The position numbers were made by a program, and so were the translations under genes. Below, piece by piece: positions 23,648 through 28,538 of a stretch of 28,538 bases of DNA. This DNA comes from an uncultured Clostridia bacterium. Lineage in GTDB: Bacteria; Bacillota; Clostridia; TANB77; CAG-508. The DNA lies in NCBI GenBank assembly GCA_934168355.1, contig CAKPNI010000019.1:1-28538 (forward strand), read 5' to 3'. Each line of letters begins with the position of its first letter. Position 1 is the first letter of the stretch. The notes below the pieces were generated by a model. The model did not search any database, had not been told where the DNA came from, and worked only from the letters and a program-made list of their open reading frames with translations.

Positions 23648-23877
23648 CTTGAGGTTTCATGGGTTATATACGGAGTTATTTCGTCTGTGATTTCTAAAAT
23701 ATAGTCAGACGATGTATTATAATATTTGGCTAGTTTTTTTATATATTCGGCGGGAATATCACGTTTTCCAAGTTCGTACAGACTATATTGTTGTCTTGTG
23801 ATGTCTAAAAATTCGGCTATTTCAAATTGTTTTTTATCAAAGTCTTCTCTTAAATCTTTTAATCTTTTTAAATACAT
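23623..23877 (-). CDS. XRE-family regulator divergent from the second prepilin/lectin gene
   Basis: An 84-residue, single-domain Cro/CI-type protein: LKRLKDLREDFDKKQFEIAE, helix-turn-helix DITRQQYSLYELGKRDIPAE, then IKKLAKYYNTSSDYILEITD, the standard end of the fold. ATG 23877 is used because AGGAG ends 9 nt upstream of it on the minus strand; an ATG at 23886 sits directly on that site. Its promoter region faces the promoter of the prepilin/lectin gene, with three ATGCAT motifs in between. Control of itself and perhaps of that gene is likely by position but unproven. Confidence 0.85.
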   Translation of the reverse strand: MYLKRLKDLREDFDKKQFEIAEFLDITRQQYSLYELGKRDIPAEYIKKLAKYYNTSSDYILEITDEITPYITHETSRKKDISKN

Positions 23878-23911
23878 GAGGTTCATCTCCTAACTTTAGT
23901 AGTATATTATC

Positions 23912-23941
23912 ATGCATTTGTATGTATGCATAAAAATGCAT
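23912..23941. promoter_or_regulatory. cluster of three ATGCAT sites
   Basis: ATGCAT occurs at 23912-23917, 23926-23931 and 23936-23941, start-to-start spacings 14 and 10. The cluster lies between the XRE gene and the promoter at 23962 and is a candidate operator for that regulator. Confidence 0.45.
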
Positions 23942-23961
23942 TTAAAAAGGTGCAAAATATG

Positions 23962-23990
23962 TTGACTTTTTATTTTGTTATTTGTATAAT
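23962..23990 (+). promoter_or_regulatory. promoter of the second prepilin/lectin gene
   Basis: TTGACT (23962-23967), 17-nt spacer, perfect TATAAT (23985-23990). A leader of roughly 75 nt precedes the ATG at 24073; no clear riboswitch or hairpin seen in it. Confidence 0.88.
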
Positions 23991-24072
23991 AAATCCAATG
24001 AGCATCTGTACGAATGCGTGGACGTGAATAAAATTCATAAATTTTGGGATAGTAACAAAGGAAGGAGAATGC

Positions 24073-25752
24073 ATGGAAGTGAACGAATTTAAGAAAAAAG
24101 AGAAAGGTATAACTTTAATTGCTTTGGTAGTGACAATTGTAGTCCTAATAATATTGGCAGGAGTAAGTGTTTCAATGTTAACAGGACAAAATGGTATACT
24201 AACTAGAGCAGCAAAAGCCAGAGAAAAAACAGAAAAAGCTCAAAGAGATGAGCAAGTACAATTAGCTGATTTAGAATCATTAATAGAAAATGGTGGAGAA
24301 TCGGTATATGACACAACAAGTGGAGCAAATAAGCCAGCATTAAGTAAAGGAATGATACCAGTAAAATGGGATACATCAAAAGCAAAATGGGTAATTTGCA
24401 CAAAAAATGATCCAGAATGGTACAATTACAATGAAAGTAAGAACCAATGGGCAAATGTAATGTTATGTGATGGAACATATAACGAAACTGCAGCAGCAGG
24501 AACAGAAGTTGCAGAAGAAGACTTGGGAAGTATGTTTGTATGGATACCAAGATTTGCATACAAAATAACAAAAGGATACCACGATAATTCTGAAGGTGGA
24601 ATGGATGTAAAATTCTTAATAGGAAGAACAGACAAAACAGAAGATGGAGCAAAAATAGTAGATTATAATGCAACAACAACAAATAATTATTCAAAATTTC
24701 CAGACGGATATGTAGTACATCCAGCATTTAAAGATGGAAGTAGTACAGGATATAGTAGTGGAGAATGGAAATCAGAGGTACTAGGAATTTGGGTTGCAAA
24801 ATTCCAAGCAGGAATAAAGACAACAGATAAAGATACAAGTGAAAAAGTTTCTTCTGTAAGTAATTATTATTATCCAGTATTTAAAGGAAGAAAATTTGGG
24901 TATAACTGTGTAAATGAATCACAATGTTATAATTTATCATTAGCATTGGATGATGCATCAAATCCATATGGATTAACAAATTCAGCAAATAGCCATTTAA
25001 TGAAAAGTAGTGAATGGGGAGCAGCAGCATATTTATCAATGAGTCAATATGGATATTCAAAAGGAAAAATAAATACATCTACTGAAAAGGCAAGAAATAA
25101 TTTGGATATAAATGGAACAGCACAACATCCAAATAACACAAGTTGGGGAATATATGGAATAACAGGATATTCAGCACCTAGAGCTAAGACAGAAAGAAAT
25201 GCTAAAAGTTTCACATCAGTTTCAGCAACTTTAACAGATAAAGTTGGAACAGATAGTAATTTAGTAAGTACGGCTTGGACTGTAGTAGATAGTGGAAAAG
25301 ATTCAGGAGCTGGAACAAAATCAAGTACAACAGGAAATATATACGGAGTATTTGATATGAGTTGTGGTTTAGCAGAATATACAGCATCTTATGTAAATAA
25401 CTTATCTGGTATAGAAAGTGGAAAAGCTTTTACAACAGGTACATCAACACATTTGGCAACAGCATATCCAAATAAAGCAACTACAAATATAGATTTTAAT
25501 AGTGCATATAAAGCAGAGGAATTTTGTTCAATATATGGAGATGCAATATGGGAAACTACTAAAAATGTAGGATCAGGACTAGCTTGGTTTGGAGATACGC
25601 AAGAAGATGATACTCAAACTTACACAGAGGTGTTCTTCTCTCGCGGAGGCAATTGGTGGGCTAGTCGCTGGTGTGGTTTGTGTGGACTGGATGACGGTTA
25701 TGGCGGTGCATACATTGATTATGGCTTTCGTAGCGTGCTAGTTGTCGAGTAG
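24073..25752 (+). CDS. prepilin-like protein with C-terminal variable lectin/FGE-type domain
   Basis: A 559-residue protein built like the one at 4774-6501. Residues 1-12 are a charged leader ending in Gly, then the prepilin-like segment GITLIALVVTIVVLIILAG (mature +5 again Ala), and TGQNGILTRAAKAREKTEKA. An FGE-sulfatase/C-type-lectin-like domain begins near residue 152 (GSMFVWIPRFAYKI) and includes VHPAFKDG, GIWVAKFQAG, SSEWGAAAYLSMSQYG and GNIYGVFDMSCGLAEYTASY. The last 37 residues, from SRGGNWW, to GFRSVLVVE, look like a DGR variable region and are about 53% G+C at DNA level. ATG 24073 follows AAGGAG. No Ig-like middle part is present, unlike the first copy. Likely surface exposed; ligand unknown. 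Confidence 0.77.
   Translation: MEVNEFKKKEKGITLIALVVTIVVLIILAGVSVSMLTGQNGILTRAAKAREKTEKAQRDEQVQLADLESLIENGGESVYDTTSGANKPALSKGMIPVKWDTSKAKWVICTKNDPEWYNYNESKNQWANVMLCDGTYNETAAAGTEVAEEDLGSMFVWIPRFAYKITKGYHDNSEGGMDVKFLIGRTDKTEDGAKIVDYNATTTNNYSKFPDGYVVHPAFKDGSSTGYSSGEWKSEVLGIWVAKFQAGIKTTDKDTSEKVSSVSNYYYPVFKGRKFGYNCVNESQCYNLSLALDDASNPYGLTNSANSHLMKSSEWGAAAYLSMSQYGYSKGKINTSTEKARNNLDINGTAQHPNNTSWGIYGITGYSAPRAKTERNAKSFTSVSATLTDKVGTDSNLVSTAWTVVDSGKDSGAGTKSSTTGNIYGVFDMSCGLAEYTASYVNNLSGIESGKAFTTGTSTHLATAYPNKATTNIDFNSAYKAEEFCSIYGDAIWETTKNVGSGLAWFGDTQEDDTQTYTEVFFSRGGNWWASRWCGLCGLDDGYGGAYIDYGFRSVLVVE
25639..25752 (+). other. candidate DGR variable region, copy 2
   Basis: Last 37 codons and stop of the upstream gene. 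Hand count gives 59 G/C in 111 bases before the stop. After the fixed CGC GGA GGC (RGG), 21 of the 28 codons up to AGC end in T or C; the flanking gene body prefers A. RGG at the left and GFRSVLVVE at the right are the usual anchors of C-type-lectin DGR targets. The sequence is different from copy 1, so a different template or cassette would be needed. Confidence 0.5.
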
Positions 25753-25796
25753 CACTTTGATGCAATGAATAAAATTATATTCACAGAGTCCAGTTG

Positions 25797-25819
25797 GGCA
25801 ATAGTTTAAGGACATTGCC
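25797..25819 (+). repeat. short hairpin after the second variable region
   Basis: GGCAAT (25797-25802) pairs with ATTGCC (25814-25819) around an 11-nt loop, 45 nt after the stop codon and before the terminator. Short, so only weakly supported. Confidence 0.3.
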
Positions 25820-25834
25820 GAGAGAGATATTTAT

Positions 25835-25878
25835 AAAATCTAAAATAGCAATGTCTATTGCTATTTTAGATTTTTTTT
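25835..25878 (+). terminator. terminator of the second prepilin/lectin gene
   Basis: Perfect 18-bp stem, 25835-25852 with 25857-25874, 4-nt loop, continuing into a run of eight T (25871-25878). Confidence 0.9.
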
Positions 25879-25913
25879 AGTAAAATATAAAAAGCAGAAA
25901 GGAGTGAATCAAA

Positions 25914-27611
25914 ATGGAGTTAAAAATACCATATGGAGAAGTAGACTTAAAAAAGGTAAGAGAAGAAGGATATCTATACATAGACAAAACTATGTACATA
26001 GAAAAACTAGAAAAAAATAGCAAAATAATATATACAAGACCAAGAAGATTGGGAAAATCAATGTTAACGAGTATGCTAGCATATTATTATAGTATAAATG
26101 AATCAGAAAATTTCGAAAAAATATTTAAAGGGTTATATGTGTATGACCATCCAACACCATACAAAAATAAATACTATGTGCTACAGTTTAATTTTTCTGG
26201 AATGCAAACAGGAACAGATAAAACACTAGAGCAGATAGAAGAACAATTTAAAACAATAATTATATCAGGAATAAAAAACTGTATAAATAGTTATAAGTTA
26301 GGGATAAAACTAGACGTAGAAGGAACATCAGCCGATGTATTTAGAAGATTTTTAGTTGATTTTAAGGCGCTAAACAAAGAAAACAAGATATACATAATGA
26401 TAGATGAGTATGATCATTTCACAAATGGAATGCTAAAAGGGGATGGAAAAAGATTTTTAGCAATATTAGGAGAAAGTGGATTTGTAAGAGCATTTTATGA
26501 AGTAATAAAAGAAAACCTAGAATCACTAAATCCTCCAATAGAAAGATTTTTTGCAACTGGAGTAACACCACTAACATTAGACAGTTTAACATCAGGGTTT
26601 AACATAGCAACAAAAATAACAAATAATCCACTATTTACAGCAATGTGTGGGCTTACAGAAGATGAAGTTAGATACGCAATAAAAGAATCAGGTGTGCCAA
26701 ATCCAGAAGAAGCTTTTAATAAAATGCAAGAAAACTATGATGGATATATTTTTAATGAGTATGACCAATCTCATATATTTAATACTACACTTGTAATGTA
26801 TTATTTAAATACATTGCAAACATTAGGTTTTCCACCTAAAAATTTAGTTGACGGGAATTTAGCAGCAACAGGTAGTAAAATAGAAAATATGGCAGGATTA
26901 ATAAATAGAGAAGAAAATTATAAAATACTTGATGAACTATTGATGAATGGAGAAATAGCAGCGAATTTAACAGAAAGTTTTGAATTAGAAAAAAGATTTA
27001 ATAAAGATGATTTTATATCATTGCTATTTTATAATGGATATTTAACAATAAAAGAACAAAATGGAATGGAACTAAAATTTCATGAACCAAATTATGTAAC
27101 AAAAACTTTGTATTCCAGCTATTTCTTGGAACTGACTGATATTGCAAAGAAATACAAAATTGATACATCAGAAATATCTTCAGCAATAATAGAATTGGGT
27201 CAACGTGGAAACATAAAACCATTAGTAGAAAAAGTAAGTGAGTTTTTGTGTCATTGTAGCACAAGAGATAAAGAAAACTTTAATGAAATGAACTTAAAAC
27301 ACGTATTTAGTATGATTTTAGCATTTACAAGTCAATTTATTACTTATGGAGAATTCCCAGCATGTCAAGGATTTATAGATATGTATATAGCAAAAGCCGC
27401 AAATAGTTTGGCAACATATGAAGCTGTTGTAGAACTTAAATATTTGAATAAAGAAAAGGCTAGAAAGTTTAACTTTAAAAAATCTATCAAAGAGGCAAGA
27501 GAGCAATTAGAAAAATATTTAGAAGATAAACGAATGAAAGATAAGGAAAAATTGAAAAAGTTTGTTATAGTGTTTGAAGGATTTGAAAAATTTTATATAG
27601 AAGAATTATGA
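25914..27611 (+). CDS. AAA-ATPase-like protein with C-terminal PD-(D/E)XK nuclease-type domain
   Basis: A 565-residue protein of the family pairing an AAA-ATPase-like domain with a PD-(D/E)XK-type domain (often labelled DUF1703). It opens with the family signature (IPYGEVDLKKVREEGYLYID) and KT, then Walker A YTRPRRLGKSMLTSML (Lys48) and Walker B IYIMIDEYDHF. ATGVTPLTLDSLTSGFNIAT and ENYDGYIF are typical mid blocks. Near the C-terminus GFIDMYI, then YEAVVELKYLNK supply the Asp and the E-x-K of the nuclease-like core. Function is unknown; such genes are numerous in Clostridia and Bacteroidetes and behave like an expanding family. ATG 25914 follows AAAGGAG. Confidence 0.87.
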   Translation: MELKIPYGEVDLKKVREEGYLYIDKTMYIEKLEKNSKIIYTRPRRLGKSMLTSMLAYYYSINESENFEKIFKGLYVYDHPTPYKNKYYVLQFNFSGMQTGTDKTLEQIEEQFKTIIISGIKNCINSYKLGIKLDVEGTSADVFRRFLVDFKALNKENKIYIMIDEYDHFTNGMLKGDGKRFLAILGESGFVRAFYEVIKENLESLNPPIERFFATGVTPLTLDSLTSGFNIATKITNNPLFTAMCGLTEDEVRYAIKESGVPNPEEAFNKMQENYDGYIFNEYDQSHIFNTTLVMYYLNTLQTLGFPPKNLVDGNLAATGSKIENMAGLINREENYKILDELLMNGEIAANLTESFELEKRFNKDDFISLLFYNGYLTIKEQNGMELKFHEPNYVTKTLYSSYFLELTDIAKKYKIDTSEISSAIIELGQRGNIKPLVEKVSEFLCHCSTRDKENFNEMNLKHVFSMILAFTSQFITYGEFPACQGFIDMYIAKAANSLATYEAVVELKYLNKEKARKFNFKKSIKEAREQLEKYLEDKRMKDKEKLKKFVIVFEGFEKFYIEEL

Positions 27612-27647
27612 AATCATGAATGAGAGTAAAAGTATATAATTGATTTT

Positions 27648-27668
27648 GATTTTTTACAAAAATCTTTT
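27648..27668 (+). terminator. weak terminator-like hairpin
   Basis: 7-bp A/T-rich stem 27648-27654 with 27658-27664, 3-nt loop, four T. Low stability, so only a possible terminator for the preceding gene. Confidence 0.35.
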
Positions 27669-27687
27669 GAAAAAACGTTAAATTTCA

Positions 27688-27716
27688 TTGACACTAAAGC
27701 AAAAAAATGATAAAAT
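27688..27716 (+). promoter_or_regulatory. str operon promoter
   Basis: TTGACA (27688-27693, perfect consensus), 17-nt spacer, TAAAAT (27711-27716), 59 nt before the rpsL start. Confidence 0.9.
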
Positions 27717-27720
27717 ATAA

Positions 27721-27746
27721 GCCGTTATGGAAAAATCCATAACGGC
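27721..27746 (+). promoter_or_regulatory. 5'-terminal hairpin of the rpsL mRNA
   Basis: Perfect 11-bp stem GCCGTTATGGA (27721-27731) with 27736-27746 and an AAAA loop. It starts 5 nt after the -10 box, so it would form the very 5' end of the transcript. No T run follows; an mRNA-stabilising or regulatory hairpin is more likely than a terminator. Confidence 0.75.
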
Positions 27747-27774
27747 AAAAATTAATTTTAGGAGGTGAATTTAA

Positions 27775-28188
27775 GTGCCAACAATCAACCAATTAGTAAG
27801 AAAAGGAAGAAAAACAGGAGTTACAAAATCAACTGCACCAGCTCTTCAACATGGATACAACTCAAAAAACAAAAAATTAACAAACGCAAGAAGTCCACAA
27901 AAAAGAGGAGTATGTACAGTAGTAAAAACAGTAACACCTAAAAAGCCAAACTCAGCTTTAAGAAAAGTAGCAAGAGTTCGTTTATCAAACGGTTATGAAG
28001 TTACATCTTATATCCCAGGTATAGGACATAACTTACAAGAACACAGTGTTGTATTAATAAGAGGAGGAAGAGTAAAAGACCTTCCAGGTGTTAGATACCA
28101 CATCATCAGAGGAACATTAGATACAGCAGGTGTTAAAGACAGAATGCAAGGTCGTTCTAAGTATGGAGCTAAACGTGCTAAAAAATAG
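27775..28188 (+). CDS. rpsL: 30S ribosomal protein uS12
   Basis: uS12 at the decoding centre, 137 residues, the Gram-positive length. Diagnostic blocks are MPTINQLVRKGR, CTVVKTVTPKKPNSALRKVA, then YIPGIGHNLQEHSVVLIRGG and RVKDLPGVRYHIIRG. The two lysines where streptomycin-resistance changes usually occur (Lys57 in TPKKPNSA and Lys101 in GRVKDLPG, E. coli 43 and 88) are wild type. Start is GTG 27775 after AGGAGGTG. It opens the str operon here; rpoB/rpoC, which often precede it, are not upstream. Confidence 0.97.
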   Translation: MPTINQLVRKGRKTGVTKSTAPALQHGYNSKNKKLTNARSPQKRGVCTVVKTVTPKKPNSALRKVARVRLSNGYEVTSYIPGIGHNLQEHSVVLIRGGRVKDLPGVRYHIIRGTLDTAGVKDRMQGRSKYGAKRAKK

Positions 28189-28524
28189 TAAAATCGATTA
28201 AATCAGGCATCTTGCACGTTTTTAACATTCATTATGAACTTCGGCATACAGACGTATAGCCTCAGCTCATAATAAATATTAAAAACGCACAATATACCTA
28301 ATTTTATCAATTTTACAGAGCCCGCAGGATAGTTGGGGGCGAATGTTTAGTGAATTTTTTAATAGTGCTTATTCTTACTAAATATTAAGGTACTTAAATT
28401 TAGCAATAGATAGAGCATTATGCGGATAGGTTTAGGTAGAAACTTATCAGAGTAACTTAAGGCAATTTGGAAAATCAAATTGTTGACTTTAATTAGAATA
28501 AAAAATGTAAAGGAGTGAAGAATA
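28189..28524 (+). other. 336-nt structured non-coding region between rpsL and rpsG
   Basis: No coding pattern. A long imperfect stem pairs 28217-28237 with 28267-28287 (19 of 21 positions, two C/A mismatches) and encloses a small hairpin (28243-28249 with 28254-28261, one bulge). A G+C-rich patch lies at 28318-28341 (GCCC can pair GGGC). Two further hairpins are 28378-28388 with 28394-28403, and 28463-28469 with 28476-28482. No -10 with correct spacing follows the TTGACT at 28483. The usual gap here is far shorter. This may be an RNA element; I do not recognise the family. Confidence 0.5.
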
Positions 28525-28538
28525 GTGCCAAGAAGAGG
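28525..28538 (+). CDS. rpsG: 30S ribosomal protein uS7, first codons only
   Basis: GTG 28525 after AAAGGAGTGA (28509-28518) begins M-P-R-R-G, the usual start of uS7, and runs off the window. The call rests on these few residues and on the rpsL-rpsG order, which is conserved in nearly all bacteria. Confidence 0.8.

Noticed and set aside
28483..28511. Internal rpsG promoter (TTGACT)
   Set aside because: No acceptable -10 box at 16-18 nt; TAGAAT lies only 5 nt away.
1..28538. tRNA, rRNA, CRISPR array or prophage
   Set aside because: No tRNA-like cloverleaf, no spaced short direct repeats and no phage structural genes were seen.

Overview
The window is a low-G+C, densely coded bacterial chromosome segment. 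It has strong Shine-Dalgarno sites, A-ending codons, AGA as the main arginine codon, and textbook -35/-10 promoters with 17-nt spacers. The gene set (bS6-SSB-bS18, MinD-MinE-RodA, GdpP-bL9-DnaB, TilS-FtsH, uS12-uS7) points to a Firmicutes bacterium, most likely an anaerobic Clostridia-type lineage. I cannot name a species.

Layout. 35-1137: rpsF-ssb-rpsR operon and terminator. 1263-1823: a Phd/YefM-YoeB type toxin-antitoxin pair with its own promoter. 1862-3784: topB. 3808-4494: mgtC, convergent. 4774-6501: a prepilin-like protein with a C-type-lectin/FGE-like C-terminus. 6502-7001: overlapping hairpins and a dead IS3-family end. 7002-7602: a small helical protein and an XRE regulator. 7827-10469: minD-minE-rodA. 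10486-14803: dusB-aspS-membrane spermidine-synthase homologue, with a double palindrome between dusB and aspS. 14844-16212: AAA_14/DUF4143-type ATPase behind a promoter flanked by two 39-nt repeats. 16275-18353: gdpP. 18400-18829: shortened DUF4258 protein plus YgiT-type zinc-finger protein. 18846-20703: rplI and dnaB, separated by a second palindrome. 20696-23603: tilS and ftsH. 23623-23877: XRE regulator, divergent from the second prepilin/lectin protein (24073-25752). 25914-27611: AAA-ATPase-like/PD-(D/E)XK protein. 27688-28538: start of the str operon (rpsL, 336 nt of structured non-coding DNA, first codons of rpsG).

The most interesting signal is the pair of prepilin-like proteins at 4774-6501 and 24073-25752. 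They share an almost identical prepilin-type N-terminus (GITLIALVVTI core, with Ala instead of Glu at +5) and end in an FGE/C-type-lectin-like fold. In each, the last 110-130 nt changes character abruptly: about 48-53% G+C by hand count in an AT-rich genome, CGN arginine codons, and mostly NNT/NNC codons. This is what variable regions of diversity-generating retroelement (DGR) targets look like when AAY template codons have been adenine-mutagenised. No reverse transcriptase or template repeat lies in the window, so the inferred system would be two remote targets diversified in trans, giving hypervariable surface or pilus tips. This is inference and is checkable.

Other unusual points: MinE carries a ~95-residue Lys/Glu-rich tail. 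REP-like palindromes sit at gene borders, one supplying the last codons of dusB. The AAA_14 gene has a two-operator promoter. A perfect hairpin forms the predicted 5' end of the str mRNA. A chain of hairpins occupies the rpsL-rpsG gap.
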